Shown: piece by piece, positions 1 to 8,774 of the stretch
Numbering within the stretch: the stretch's first letter is position 1
How the letters are laid out: each line of letters starts with the position of its first letter
Source: Clostridium sp. chh4-2
Lineage (GTDB): Bacteria > Bacillota > Clostridia > Lachnospirales > Lachnospiraceae
Direction of reading: 5' to 3'
DNA: 64,000 nucleotides
Assembly (NCBI RefSeq): GCF_002899675.1
Contig: NZ_PKUU01000015.1
Location: 90,993 to 154,992, forward strand
Notes under the pieces: generated by a model
Told to the model about the DNA's origin: nothing
The model's input: the letters and a program-made list of their open reading frames with translations, nothing else
Database searches by the model: none
Program-made: the position numbers and the translations under genes

Positions 1-458
1 CCATTGTCCGGCTGGAAGCATTTATCCGGTTCCAAACCGTATTTTTTTAAAAGCTCCGTCTCCGCCGTCATGGCCATAGCTCCGATATTGGCGCCGGGCG
101 AACCGCCGGTTACGAATATCAGCTCCGGGCAGACGTGATACCGCTCTTTATTGGCCCAAAGCCATCGAAAGACGCTCAGGCAGTCGATCACCGGAGCTGG
201 ATACACATGTTCAGGCGCTGTCCGGTACTGCATGGTAACGCACAGCGCGCCTGTCATCATGGAAATCCAGGAGGCAGCGCCAAAAAACTGGTCCTTATCT
301 CCGCCCACAAATCCGCCTCCGTGAACGAAAACCAGTGCCGGACGCCTGCTGTTTCCAAGATTATTGTTGAAAATATCGCAGACCACATCGTGTCCATCCA
401 GTCCGGGGACTATGTAATCTCTTGTAAATATCCGGGCATCCGGCAGCCCTTCCTTCAT
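1..458 (-). CDS. alpha/beta hydrolase (acetyl esterase-like), 3' end outside window
   Basis: The visible 152 residues are the N-terminal part of a hormone-sensitive-lipase-type (alpha/beta hydrolase fold 3) carboxylesterase. The oxyanion-hole motif HGGG occurs in FVHGGGFVGGDKDQF at about residue 47, and a nucleophile elbow GGSPGAN (GxSxG) with the candidate catalytic serine lies near residue 121. The Asp and His of the triad would lie beyond the window edge. The start ATG at 458 is preceded by AGGAG and lies only 2 nt after the stop of the upstream substrate-binding protein gene, so the two are almost certainly cotranscribed. No signal peptide is visible, so a cytoplasmic esterase acting on an imported ester is a reasonable inference. 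The substrate is unknown. Confidence 0.85.
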   Translation of the reverse strand, partial: MKEGLPDARIFTRDYIVPGLDGHDVVCDIFNNNLGNSRRPALVFVHGGGFVGGDKDQFFGAASWISMMTGALCVTMQYRTAPEHVYPAPVIDCLSVFRWLWANKERYHVCPELIFVTGGSPGANIGAMAMTAETELLKKYGLEPDKCFQPDN

Positions 459-460
459 CG

Positions 461-1579
461 CTATTCCACTCCTATCTCCTGCATCGCCTGCTCAAGATAC
501 TGTAGTTTTACATAGTCTTCCGGCGGCACGTCATACTGTGGGTCCAGGAGTCCCGCATCCAAAAACATATTTTTAATGGTGTCGTACCAGGTAAGCATGG
601 TGCCGTCCTCAGCCAGTTTTTTCAACTCTTTATTGCTCAGCCAGTTTGTCTTTTCTACCACCAGATAAGCGGTATCGTAATCTGTATTGATGTAATCGGC
701 CACCTTCTGAACCGTTTCTTCCATATTGTCATAGCGGTCTTGTGTGCCTTTCAACCATGCTTTCAGGAAACGGACCACTACGTCCTCATTTTTCTCCAGG
801 AATTTGTTGGTTGTAACCCAGCTGTTTGTAAATACGGCGTCCGGAAGGAAATCCTTGGAACCACTGATGGTCACCACTTTATCCTCGCCCATCTCTTTCC
901 TGATCTGATCCGTGTAAGGGGCTTCGATGGAGATGGCGTCAATCTGTCCTGTCATAAATGCAGTCACTTTTCCGGAAGCGTCCATATTGATCATGTTCAC
1001 ATCCGTTTTATCCATATCGTTAAGCTTCAATGCCATGGAAAGCACCAGTTCCGAAGTAGTTCCTGCGGAAATCGCCACATTTTTCCCTTTTAAATCCTTC
1101 ATGGACTGGATGCCGCTGTCCGCTTTTACCATGATCTCACCGCTCAGATCCGTGCTGTCCAAAGTCAGAATCGCACACTGTCCCTGAGGGGCGAATACAT
1201 GAGCGCCCACTCCGAGATAGCCGATATCGATATCTCCTGAGGCCATGGCCGCCAGTTCGGTGGCTCCTGAAGTGAACTGAACCAACTCCACCTCCAGATT
1301 CTCGTCTTCAAAATATCCGTTATCAATTGCGTTCAAAATGCCGCCCACGCCTGTAATGTGGGGATGGTAGGCGATTTTAATCTTAGCCCGTTCCGGCTTT
1401 GGAGCGGTCGTTTCTTCCGCAGAAGAAGCTGCCTCCGTCTTGGTTTCTTCCGATGAAGCCGCCTGCACAGCCGCGGTCGTTCCCGGCGCCTGGGTTTCTG
1501 TTGTTTTACCGGAACCGCACCCGGTGATCATTCCTGCCGCCAATCCCATCGCTGCTAATACTGCCAATTGTTTTCTCAT
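461..1579 (-). CDS. ABC transporter substrate-binding lipoprotein, SsuA/TauA/NMT1-like
   Basis: This 372-residue protein has a lipoprotein signal peptide ending in the lipobox ITGC (Cys21), then a Ser/Thr/Glu-rich tether to about residue 60, and then a periplasmic-binding-protein type 2 fold of the NMT1/SsuA family (phrases such as SGATELAAMASGDIDIGYLG and GKNVAISAGTTSELVLSMA are typical). It would be anchored outside the membrane and deliver a ligand to the permease and ATPase encoded just upstream in the same operon. Ligands in this family include sulfonates, taurine, nitrate and thiamine precursors; the sequence does not decide which. AAAGGAG precedes the ATG. A paralogue of similar layout lies at 62623-63768. 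Confidence 0.92.
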   Translation of the reverse strand: MRKQLAVLAAMGLAAGMITGCGSGKTTETQAPGTTAAVQAASSEETKTEAASSAEETTAPKPERAKIKIAYHPHITGVGGILNAIDNGYFEDENLEVELVQFTSGATELAAMASGDIDIGYLGVGAHVFAPQGQCAILTLDSTDLSGEIMVKADSGIQSMKDLKGKNVAISAGTTSELVLSMALKLNDMDKTDVNMINMDASGKVTAFMTGQIDAISIEAPYTDQIRKEMGEDKVVTISGSKDFLPDAVFTNSWVTTNKFLEKNEDVVVRFLKAWLKGTQDRYDNMEETVQKVADYINTDYDTAYLVVEKTNWLSNKELKKLAEDGTMLTWYDTIKNMFLDAGLLDPQYDVPPEDYVKLQYLEQAMQEIGVE

Positions 1580-1600
1580 AAATACCTTCTCCTTTTCTAT

Positions 1601-2395
1601 TTATTTTGCATTTTGCAAATACTCTTTATATACCTTGTTCCAAATGCTGTTCTTCATCTCATTGAACTCCGGAGTCAGCTTTGTCTCCTGATTTCTGGGA
1701 TAAGGCAGATTTACGTCCACAATCTCCCTGATCCGGCCCGGCCCGGCGCTCATTATGATGATTTTAGTAGAAAGCAGAACCGCTTCCTCCACGTCATGAG
1801 TGATGAAAAAGCATGTTTTTCTCTCCTGCTGCCATGTATTGAGCAGGTTTTCCTGGAGCTGCGCCCTGGTCTGTGCATCCAATGCGCCGAAAGGTTCATC
1901 CATTAAAAGTACCTCCGGATCGGTGGCATATGCGCGGGCGATGGCCACTCTCTGCTTCATGCCGCCCGACAGCTCTTTTGGAAATGAAGAGGCGAATTTT
2001 TCAAGACCTACGATTTTAATATATTTTCTGGCTGTTTCCTGGCGTTCCGCCTTGGCGACGCCCTTCATTTTCAAACCAAATTCCACATTTTTCTCCACGG
2101 TAAGCCATGGATACAGGGCGTACTGCTGAAATACCACGCCTTTTCCCTTTCCAGGTCCGGTGACCAGCTCGCCTCTGACGCGGACCGTTCCGGTCGACGG
2201 AGGATATAAGCCTGCTATGATGTTCATCAATGTCGTTTTTCCGCATCCGGACGGCCCCACGACGCAGATAAACTCATTCTTATCAACCGTCAGATTCACT
2301 TCGTCCAGGGCCAAAAACTGCCCGTCTTTTTTGTCAAATGACTTGGTTACGCCTGAGATTTCAATCTCGTATTTGCCCGCATTTTCCGTCCCCAT
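1601..2395 (-). CDS. ABC transporter ATP-binding protein, SsuB/TauB-like
   Basis: The 264-residue ATPase shows a complete nucleotide-binding domain: Walker A GPSGCGKTT near residue 48, Q-loop FQQYALYPW, signature LSGGMKQRVAIARA and Walker B VLLMDEPFGALD, followed by the H-loop FFITHDVEEA. This pattern is that of the nitrate/sulfonate/taurine importer ATPases. Its ATG begins directly after the TAA of the permease gene (TAAATG), with AGGAGGTG inside the end of the permease gene, so translation is coupled. It should drive uptake through the adjacent permease with the lipoprotein at 461-1579. Confidence 0.94.
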   Translation of the reverse strand: MGTENAGKYEIEISGVTKSFDKKDGQFLALDEVNLTVDKNEFICVVGPSGCGKTTLMNIIAGLYPPSTGTVRVRGELVTGPGKGKGVVFQQYALYPWLTVEKNVEFGLKMKGVAKAERQETARKYIKIVGLEKFASSFPKELSGGMKQRVAIARAYATDPEVLLMDEPFGALDAQTRAQLQENLLNTWQQERKTCFFITHDVEEAVLLSTKIIIMSAGPGRIREIVDVNLPYPRNQETKLTPEFNEMKNSIWNKVYKEYLQNAK

Positions 2396-3172
2396 TTATT
2401 TCACCTCCTGCCATGAAGTCAGCCGTTTCTCCAGAAACAGAACCAGTTTATCAAATAAAAACCCGATTATTCCAATGATGATAATGCCTAACAGCACCAC
2501 GTCCATCTTGAAATACATGCCCGCCTGCTGAATCATCGTGCCCAGGCCGCTGGCTGCTCCCGTCAGCTCTGCGGCAACCAGTGTTGTCAGCGCGGAAGCC
2601 AAACCTAAACGGACTCCGGTCAGAATATAAGGAACCGCCGCCGGAACCACCACATGAATGAATATCTGCGCATCATTTGCATCAAATACTTTTGCCGCTT
2701 TAATCAACGTAGGGTCCACATTTTTAACCCCCTGATATATGGTCACAACCATGGTAAGAAAAACGGCAAAGAAGATGATCATGATCTTGGCGCTTGTTCC
2801 GATGCCAAAGGTGGCGATCACGATGGGAATCAATGCGATAGGTGGAATTGTTCTCAAAAACTGAATCCACGGCTCCACAATGACGCGGAACCCCTCATAC
2901 CATCCCAGCAGAAATGCCACCGGTATGGAGAACAGAAATCCCAGCATAAAGCCTCCGATTACCCTGATCAGACTGTCCCTGATCTGAATCAGCAGATACC
3001 CTGACTTCAGATTGGAAGCCAGCGCCCTCAGCACTTTAGGCGGAGACACGATCACGCTCTTTATATCCGGCATAGACGAAATCATACACCATAGAATAAT
3101 GGCGGCCGCCACAGAAATAATCAGGCAGACCGTATTATACAACCCCTTGTGATACAATTTTAATTTGCTCAT
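2396..3172 (-). CDS. ABC transporter permease, SsuC/TauC-like
   Basis: This is a 258-residue membrane protein with about six hydrophobic helices and a binding-protein-dependent transport inner-membrane domain. The EAA loop (VFDANDAQIFIHVVVPAAVP, about residues 158-177) couples to the ATPase. I place the start at the internal ATG (3172, MSKLKLY) because GAGGAGG lies just upstream of it; a longer reading frame to 3244 has no ribosome site. It is the first gene of the importer operon and follows the LacI gene by about 128 bp, a gap that holds a palindromic operator (3263-3284). Confidence 0.92.
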   Translation of the reverse strand: MSKLKLYHKGLYNTVCLIISVAAAIILWCMISSMPDIKSVIVSPPKVLRALASNLKSGYLLIQIRDSLIRVIGGFMLGFLFSIPVAFLLGWYEGFRVIVEPWIQFLRTIPPIALIPIVIATFGIGTSAKIMIIFFAVFLTMVVTIYQGVKNVDPTLIKAAKVFDANDAQIFIHVVVPAAVPYILTGVRLGLASALTTLVAAELTGAASGLGTMIQQAGMYFKMDVVLLGIIIIGIIGFLFDKLVLFLEKRLTSWQEVK

Positions 3173-3262
3173 AGAAACCTCCTCACTCCATCTGTTCAAA
3201 CAGATACCAACACAAATAGAATTAATTTCTCCTCTATTTATCAACTGTCATAACATTTATTC

Positions 3263-3284
3263 ATATAGAAATCGTTTTCTATAT
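3263..3284. promoter_or_regulatory. LacI-type operator before the importer operon
   Basis: A 22-bp near-perfect palindrome, with core AGAAATCGTTTTCT centred on CG; only one symmetric base pair is mismatched. The same core occurs upstream of the LacI gene at 4320-4335. A central CG and this length are usual for LacI-family operators. It lies about 90 bp upstream of the permease start, so it is the probable control site for the importer genes. Confidence 0.75.
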
Positions 3285-3288
3285 GCAC

Positions 3289-3312
3289 AAAGATAAGGGT
3301 TACCTTATCTTT
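3289..3312. terminator. hairpin across the LacI stop codon
   Basis: AAAGATAAGG, a GTTA loop and CCTTATCTTT form a perfect 10-bp stem. The loop contains the lacI-type gene's stop codon. On the minus strand the stem is followed by TTTG only, so it is a weak terminator at best. It could limit read-through from the regulator into the importer operon. Confidence 0.5.
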
Positions 3313-4307
3313 TTCACTGACCCCCTCTCCACAATTTTTGAATCTAAAATAATCTGAGTGCTGTATGTATTTTTTCCAGCCAAAAGCCCGGATAAAATTT
3401 CTCCCGCCTGATGTCCCATCTCAAGACTGTCCTGATCCGCGGATGTGATCTGCGGCGTGATATACTTGTTGCATTCCAGATTGCCGAACGCAGCCACGGA
3501 AACGTCGTCATAAACCTTCAGATTCAGCTCTCTCAGCGCCTGCAGCGTTCCTTCCAGCATGATGTTGTTGGCACAATAGATAGCCGTCGGCCTGTTCTCT
3601 TCCTTCATAATCTTCATGACATAATCATAGGCCTGCCGTCCGCTAAAATTAGACGGGCTGATAAATGCTTCCGAAACCGGAATTCCCGCATCCGCCACCG
3701 CCTGCTTAAATCCCTCCAAACGGTTGCTTCCGTTAGGATTGGTCAGCGTGACATTCACAATCGCCAGCTTCTTATGGCCATTATCCGTCAAAAGCTTTGT
3801 CAGCTTATACGAGCTGTCAAAATCATTCCACAAAATCTGATTAGTGGTTATATTCTTAATGGTACGGTCTACCAGCACCACCGGAATTCCAAGGCTTAAA
3901 CACTTCTGAATCTTTCCCCCGTCGGAATCGGAGCTGGCGATCACCAGACCGTCGATCCTTTTTCCTACCAAGGTATCAATAAGCTCCCGTTCCTTCTCAA
4001 TATCTCCCCCGGAACTGGCAATTACCAGGTGATACCCCATCTTAGACACTTCTAATTCTAATCCCTTTGCTATTTCCATGAAAAAATGGTTGGACAGATC
4101 CGCAACTACCAGGGCAATCAAATTAGTTTTATTAATACGCAGGCTTCTCGCTACCGCATTTGGGTGGTATTCCAGCTCTTTCATAACCGCTTCCACCTTT
4201 TCCCGCACTTCCTGCCTTACCGGATAGTTTCCGTTAATCACTCTTGAAACTGTTGAAATAGATACTCCTGCCTCATTAGCGATATCTTTAATTGTTATAT
4301 CTTTCAT
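3300..4307 (-). CDS. LacI family transcriptional regulator
   Basis: The 335-residue protein starts with a canonical LacI helix-turn-helix (TIKDIANEAGVSISTVSRVI, about residues 5-24) and hinge region, followed by a periplasmic-binding-protein-like sensor domain (PBP1, about residues 60-330) of full family length. The gene lies directly upstream of the importer operon on the same strand. Operator-like palindromes with the same core sit before its own start (4320-4335) and before the importer (3263-3284), so it is probably an autoregulated local repressor. The effector is likely a small molecule, often a sugar for this family, but this cannot be read from the sequence. Confidence 0.93.
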   Translation of the reverse strand: MKDITIKDIANEAGVSISTVSRVINGNYPVRQEVREKVEAVMKELEYHPNAVARSLRINKTNLIALVVADLSNHFFMEIAKGLELEVSKMGYHLVIASSGGDIEKERELIDTLVGKRIDGLVIASSDSDGGKIQKCLSLGIPVVLVDRTIKNITTNQILWNDFDSSYKLTKLLTDNGHKKLAIVNVTLTNPNGSNRLEGFKQAVADAGIPVSEAFISPSNFSGRQAYDYVMKIMKEENRPTAIYCANNIMLEGTLQALRELNLKVYDDVSVAAFGNLECNKYITPQITSADQDSLEMGHQAGEILSGLLAGKNTYSTQIILDSKIVERGSVKKIR

Positions 4308-4319
4308 TGTTCGCCCCTT

Positions 4320-4335
4320 AGAAATCGTTTTCTAT
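4320..4335. promoter_or_regulatory. LacI-type operator, autoregulatory site
   Basis: AGAAATCGTTTTCTAT lies 12 bp upstream of the LacI start codon and is identical in its core to the operator at 3263-3284. A site this close to the start would block transcription of the regulator itself. Confidence 0.7.
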
Positions 4336-4450
4336 ATTTCTATAAACAGAATACATCCTGCAAAAACTATTGTCAATATATTTCGGTATTTTCGTCGTTT
4401 TTATATAAATATTTCGCAGTTATTTGTGCATAATATATATTTTTATTGTC

Positions 4451-4465
4451 GATAACGTTTTCTAT
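4451..4465. promoter_or_regulatory. third, weaker LacI-type half-conserved operator
   Basis: GATAACGTTTTCTAT shares the right half (CGTTTTCTAT, followed by ATTTCT as at 4331-4341) with the two stronger sites, while the left half is degenerate. It lies about 130 bp upstream of 4320, a spacing that would allow DNA looping between dimers. Confidence 0.45.
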
Positions 4466-4517
4466 ATTTCTGTAAATAAAATGTTGAAAAACCGCATTTA
4501 TAATAATAAAGTCCTTC

Positions 4518-4561
4518 CGGCCTGACTGTATGCCTGCAATGAACCGCATAAAGTCAGGCCG
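4518..4561. terminator. terminator-like hairpin between DUF3783 gene and LacI region
   Basis: Arms 4518-4533 and 4546-4561 pair over 16 bp with one mismatch (CGGCCTGACTGTATGC against its complement). It lies directly after the 3' end of the minus-strand gene at 4592-5005; the following minus-strand sequence is only moderately U-rich. Confidence 0.6.
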
Positions 4562-4591
4562 AAAGAACCGCCTTATAAATATTTAATTTTA

Positions 4592-5005
4592 CTATTCTCT
4601 GTTCTCTTCTTTTGCCTGTGCCTTACCGGACATCATTTCATGCTCTTGTTTGATCTCCTGATACAGCTGGTAAAAGGTCCATTTGCTGTTACTTTCTGTC
4701 AAAACCGCTTTTAAAGCGATCTTTGGAAGCCCTGCTTTTCTGATATTCTGCAGCAGAACATCGATATCCTGTCCGGTAAAATTTTTAAGGACTAATACTT
4801 CTTCGTCAATTGTGGGAAGCCGGTCTCCGGACTCGCTCTCTTCAAATCCCGGCAGCCCGGCCAGATAACCAACCTGCTGCATCACCTGATCCGGCGCCAC
4901 ATTTTTAATACGGATTCCCAGGCGCACAAAAATGCCTTTGAGGATGCTCACCTTTGGGGACTGCTCCGGTGTATAATATAAAACAGTTCTCATCACTGCT
5001 GCCAT
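4592..5005 (-). CDS. DUF3783 domain protein
   Basis: A 137-residue soluble protein. The segment from about residue 64 (TIDEEVLVLKNFTGQDIDVL and following) resembles DUF3783, a small domain widespread in Clostridia with no assigned activity. The N-terminal half reads like a Rossmann-type strand-helix pattern (VLYYTPEQSPKVSILKGIFV). The C-terminus is charged and probably disordered. AAGGAG precedes the ATG. It is a single gene ended by the hairpin at 4518-4561, and its neighbours give no functional clue. Confidence 0.75.
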   Translation of the reverse strand: MAAVMRTVLYYTPEQSPKVSILKGIFVRLGIRIKNVAPDQVMQQVGYLAGLPGFEESESGDRLPTIDEEVLVLKNFTGQDIDVLLQNIRKAGLPKIALKAVLTESNSKWTFYQLYQEIKQEHEMMSGKAQAKEENRE

Positions 5006-5085
5006 TGTCTGATCTCCTTACTTTTTTAAGATTCCAGTGTAAAAAGGATCTGCCCTGAATCTTTTTAACAGTATATCATGAAATA

Positions 5086-5682
5086 TTATTTCCGCAAGCC
5101 CCCGCTTTCATCCCGGATCAACAAACCGCCTGCTAAAATAAAGTATTCCGGCAGTTTTCCTTCTTCAATCCATAAAAGCTTTTGTTTCAAATATTTTGTT
5201 ATGGTAAGGCCTACGTTGCCGCCTAATGATTCGATGGAATACCTCATTTTTCCCGGTTCCCTGCACGGAAGGCCCTGGGGCCTGGTGCAGCCCAAATCCC
5301 CGCATTCCATACAATGTCCGGCGGACAGAGCGGTGCTTCCCGGATTTTTTGCTTCCAGTTCTGCAAGTTCTTCGCTCATTTTTCCCTTTTCTATGCGCAT
5401 TACCGCTCCGGTAATTTCCTGAAGCTGTTGTGGAGTATATTCCACCTGAAGGAGCTCCCGGCTGAATCGGATCTTTCTGGCAAAGAGGTATAAAGTATCG
5501 TATCTTTTCCAATAATCCTCCGGTGAAAAATCAAAGGGCGGGCAGGACCAGGTGGTGTTGTAATTTCTGCATTCTTTGCAGTATTCCAGAAATTCATCGA
5601 TATTTACGCAGGTCTCTATATATTCTTTTACGGGTACCTGGGCTTCGTAGCGTTCTATGCTGTATTGTTTTTCCAAATCCAT
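5086..5682 (-). CDS. DUF2284 Cys-rich metal-binding protein
   Basis: The 198-residue protein carries the DUF2284 cysteine pattern: CKECRNYNTTWSCPPF near residue 35-50, and a second set, AGHCMECGDLGCTRPQGLPC, near residues 117-136, which would fit an iron-sulfur or other metal site. No enzymatic activity is established. The chosen ATG (5682) has AAAGGAG five bases upstream; an ATG five codons earlier would place that ribosome site inside the gene. The gap to the upstream araD gene is almost fully occupied by a short palindromic repeat array (5699-5787), which runs right up to this ribosome site. Confidence 0.82.
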   Translation of the reverse strand: MDLEKQYSIERYEAQVPVKEYIETCVNIDEFLEYCKECRNYNTTWSCPPFDFSPEDYWKRYDTLYLFARKIRFSRELLQVEYTPQQLQEITGAVMRIEKGKMSEELAELEAKNPGSTALSAGHCMECGDLGCTRPQGLPCREPGKMRYSIESLGGNVGLTITKYLKQKLLWIEEGKLPEYFILAGGLLIRDESGGLRK

Positions 5683-5698
5683 GGGGGCTCCTTTCAAC

Positions 5699-5787
5699 TA
5701 AAGGGTGAAGGCATTTTCAGAAAAGCCTTCACGTTTTAACTTAAAGGGTGAAGGCTTTTTCGAAAATGACTTCACCCTTTATGTAAA
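5699..5787. repeat. short palindromic repeat array (family P5), two units
   Basis: Two tandem imperfect hairpins. Unit 1 has GTGAAGGC (5705-5712) pairing with GCCTTCAC (5725-5732); unit 2 has AAAGGGTGAAG (5743-5753) pairing with CTTCACCCTTT (5770-5780). The outer end reads TTTATGTAAA. Related arrays occur at 10013-10108 and 20306-20444. This copy fills the gap between araD and the DUF2284 gene and contributes the last codons and stop of araD. It may work as a terminator or RNA-processing hairpin, but no U-tract is obvious. Confidence 0.85.
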
Positions 5788-6476
5788 TTTTTCTGCCCAT
5801 AATATGCCCCAGGCCCATGCTTTCTCAAAAAATGCTTATTCTGCATACATTCCGGCGCCGGTTCCGCCTTTGGGTTCAGCATCTCCGTCATAAAATTCAT
5901 CTTCGCCACTTCCTCCAAAACCACCGCATTGTGCACCGCCTCATCCGCATCCTTTCCCCAGGCAAACGGCCCATGGTTTTTACACAGCACCGCCGGAACA
6001 TAAACAGGATTTTTCCCTTTAAACGTCTCAACAATTACAAGGCCGGTATTCTTTTCATACCCATCCTCAATCTCCTCTTCCGTCAGGTTCCTGGCGCATG
6101 GGATCTCTCCATAGAAATAATCCGCATGAGTAGTCCCGTAGCAAGGCAGGCTTCTTCCCGCCTGCGCCCAAGCGGTTGCAGCCGGAGAATGGGTATGTAC
6201 AATTCCCCCGATCTCCCCAAATGCTTTATAAAGCTCTAAATGGGTGGCCGTATCCGATGAAGGATTTAAATCCCCCTCTATTTTATTGCCGTCTAAATCC
6301 ATGACTACCATATGTTCGGCTTTTAAAATGCTGTAGTCCACGCCGCTGGGTTTTATCACAAACAAGCCTTTTTCCCTGTCAATACCGCTGACATTTCCCC
6401 ATGTATAAGTGATCAGTCCCCTTCTTGGAAGTTCCATATTGGCTTCGTATACCTGTTTTTTCAGTTCTTCTAACAT
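5772..6476 (-). CDS. araD: L-ribulose-5-phosphate 4-epimerase
   Basis: Class II aldolase/epimerase family, 234 residues. It interconverts L-ribulose 5-phosphate and D-xylulose 5-phosphate, linking arabinose use to the pentose phosphate pathway. Metal-binding histidines are visible in [13 protein letters not shown] (near residue 95) and in [10 protein letters not shown] (near residue 169). The family normally ends HGxxAYYGQ; here AYYGQ is followed by KNLHKG, encoded by the adjoining palindromic repeat, which also provides the TGA. The ATG at 6476 has AGAGGTG upstream; an in-frame TTG precedes it. The gene follows a ribulokinase-like gene by about 60 bp in the same direction. No arabinose isomerase is in the window. 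Confidence 0.93.
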   Translation of the reverse strand: MLEELKKQVYEANMELPRRGLITYTWGNVSGIDREKGLFVIKPSGVDYSILKAEHMVVMDLDGNKIEGDLNPSSDTATHLELYKAFGEIGGIVHTHSPAATAWAQAGRSLPCYGTTHADYFYGEIPCARNLTEEEIEDGYEKNTGLVIVETFKGKNPVYVPAVLCKNHGPFAWGKDADEAVHNAVVLEEVAKMNFMTEMLNPKAEPAPECMQNKHFLRKHGPGAYYGQKNLHKG

Positions 6477-6535
6477 CAATGAACACCTCTTCTTATTTTT
6501 TATCAGCTGCTTATATTCCTAAATTCTTTCTTCAC

Positions 6536-8143
6536 TCAAGACAAATGATCCACAGCCGCCCGCTCAATCGAAAGACCTTTTGCATACCGGGCGATAAATT
6601 GATCGAAACCTTCCACATCCACAGGGTCCGGTTCCATACTGGTCCCGCTTTCTCCGGCGAACACCTCTTCTGCCAGGTAATCCACAAGCGTCTGACCCTC
6701 TTTTTTCTCTTTCATATAAGCCGCCAAAAGTGCGATTCCCCAGGCGCCGCCTTCGCCGGCTGTCTCCATCACGGAAACAGGAGCATTCATAGCAGCCGCC
6801 ATGATTTTCTGTCCCACGCCTTTTGTCTTAAACAGACCGCCATGGCCGTATACCTTATCTACCTTGATTCCCTCTTCTTTTAAAAGGATATCGAGACCGG
6901 TTTTCAGCGCCCCTAAAGCGGTGAACAGATGAACTCTCATGAAGTTGGACAGATTAAACCGGCTTTCCGGTGTGCGCACAAACAGCGGCCTTCCTTCTTC
7001 AAAACCGGTGATGTGCTCGCCTGAAAAATAGTTGTAAGCCAGAAGTCCTCCGCATTCGGGGTCACCTTCCAACGCCTTTTGATACAGCACGGAAAACAGC
7101 CGGTCCTTGTCCATTTTCATGCCAAATGACTCCGTAACTTCCTGGAACAAAGAAATCCAGGCATTCAGATCCGACGTGCAGTTGTTGCAGTGAACCATTG
7201 CCACGGGATCTCCGGACGGCGTTGTCACAAGATCGATTTCCGGGTGAACCTTTGACAACTCTTTTTCCAGAACGATCATAGCAAATACGGATGTTCCGGC
7301 AGATACATTGCCTGTTCGTACAGCCACGCTATTGGTGGCCGCCATTCCGGTTCCCGCGTCTCCTTCCGGCGGACACAGGGGGATTCCCGGCTGTAATCGT
7401 CCGGAACTGTCTAAAAGCACGGCTCCTGCTTCTGTCAGCGTCCCCGCCTGTTCTCCGGCTGTTAATACCTTGGGGAAAATGTCTTCCAAACGCCAGGAAA
7501 GTCCATTTGCCTCAACCAGCTGGTCAAACTGGTTCACCATGCTGGAGTAATAGGTTCCTGTGGACGGATCGATCGGAAACATGCCGGATGCTTCCCCCAC
7601 TCCCAGCACCTTTTGGCCGGTCATTTTCCAGTGAACATAACCAGCAAGCGTGGTTTGGAAATGGATATCGGATACGTGCATTTCCCCGTTCAGCATAGCC
7701 TGATACAGGTGGGCAATGCTCCATCTCTGAGGAATCGGGTAATGAAACAGCCGGGTCAATTTTTCCGATGCTTCCTCCGTTATGGTGTTTCTCCAGGTGC
7801 GGAACGGCACCAGCAGATTATCGTCTCTGTCAAATACCATGTATCCGTGCATCATCGCACTGAAGCCAATGGAACCAATGGTTGTGAGCTCTGTTTTATA
7901 CAGCTCCTCCACTTCTCCCGCCATTGCGCTGTAACTGTTCCTGATTCCCGTCCAGATGTCCTCCAGACTGTAGGTCCAGATATGATCCTCATACCGGTTT
8001 TCCCAGTCGTGGCTGCCCGATGCGATAGGCGTGTGATCCGGCCCTGTGAGCACCGCTTTGATTCTGGTGGAGCCCAGCTCAATACCAAGGGAAGTGCGCC
8101 CCTCCCGGATCGCTTTTACTAATTCTTCTCTGTTAAGTCCCAT
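6536..8143 (-). CDS. araB: FGGY carbohydrate kinase, L-ribulokinase-like
   Basis: A 535-residue two-domain sugar kinase. The N-terminal FGGY domain begins with the phosphate-binding strand [15 protein letters not shown] (about residues 17-31); the C-terminal domain contains [32 protein letters not shown] and the adenosine-site motif [20 protein letters not shown]. The length and the araD gene directly downstream favour L-ribulokinase of the clostridial type over xylulokinase, but this is context-based. GGGAGG precedes the start. The long intergenic space upstream (8144-8774) contains palindromic element A and no further gene. Confidence 0.82.
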   Translation of the reverse strand: MGLNREELVKAIREGRTSLGIELGSTRIKAVLTGPDHTPIASGSHDWENRYEDHIWTYSLEDIWTGIRNSYSAMAGEVEELYKTELTTIGSIGFSAMMHGYMVFDRDDNLLVPFRTWRNTITEEASEKLTRLFHYPIPQRWSIAHLYQAMLNGEMHVSDIHFQTTLAGYVHWKMTGQKVLGVGEASGMFPIDPSTGTYYSSMVNQFDQLVEANGLSWRLEDIFPKVLTAGEQAGTLTEAGAVLLDSSGRLQPGIPLCPPEGDAGTGMAATNSVAVRTGNVSAGTSVFAMIVLEKELSKVHPEIDLVTTPSGDPVAMVHCNNCTSDLNAWISLFQEVTESFGMKMDKDRLFSVLYQKALEGDPECGGLLAYNYFSGEHITGFEEGRPLFVRTPESRFNLSNFMRVHLFTALGALKTGLDILLKEEGIKVDKVYGHGGLFKTKGVGQKIMAAAMNAPVSVMETAGEGGAWGIALLAAYMKEKKEGQTLVDYLAEEVFAGESGTSMEPDPVDVEGFDQFIARYAKGLSIERAAVDHLS

Positions 8144-8285
8144 AAAATGTTCCTCCCGTCATTTATATTCAGTAATTTTCAAACAGCTCTGTAACATCCC
8201 ATATTATATTAAGTCTATCGTAACTCTTTCCAGTTGTACAGCACCTTTCTCAATTTTCTGACCGGCCGGACTGTTGTTATTAGTT

Positions 8286-8552
8286 ACAGCCCCTGCGGCC
8301 CCTGCCGTCCGTTCCGGTTTGGGCAGTTTGCAGGATCTTTCCTGTGACTTTGCAGGGTATTAGCAATTCTTAACGCGCAGAATTTTTCGTTCAAGGGAAA
8401 TGTCCACTTGTTTGAGCGGAGCGAGTTTGGACATTTCCCTTGGTTTTTAGAAAAATCCTGCACGTTTAGAAGTGCTTATACCCGAAACCGGAACAGGAAA
8501 GATCCTGCAAACTGCCCAAACCGGAACGGACGGCAGAGGCCGCAGGGGCTGT
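8286..8552. repeat. long palindromic element A (family P2), 267 bp
   Basis: The outer arms 8286-8345 and 8493-8552 are inverted repeats of 60 bp with one mismatch. The palindrome continues with small loops to an inner stem AAGGGAAATGTCCA / TGGACATTTCCCTT (ends 8394 and 8440) around a loop containing TGAGCGGAGCGAGTT. Element E (23499-23742) has the same architecture and loop core, and 11587-11681 is a half copy. It lies between the divergent kinase gene and the deacetylase gene. The remaining intergenic bases (8144-8285 and 8553-8774) are AT-rich and hold no gene that I can see. Confidence 0.9.
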
Positions 8553-8774
8553 AAATAGTAACGGACTGCTGTTGGAAATAAAAACTTAACCTTCTATGTT
8601 CTATAATTTTTTCTTCTTTTATGGTAAACTTAATAGGCTTTCATAATTCTTATTCTGTTAAATCCATAGCCTTTGGATTTTAATTTTTTAATTGAAACAA
8701 AACCGATAATTCATACGTCTAATTTATATAATGAGCATTTAATATACACATTTGATAAAACGGGAGATCTTAAA

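Noticed and set aside
8286..8552. CRISPR array or attC-type interpretation of the palindromic elements
   Set aside because: There are no regularly spaced direct repeats with unique spacers, no cas genes and no integron integrase; the elements are single dispersed inverted repeats.
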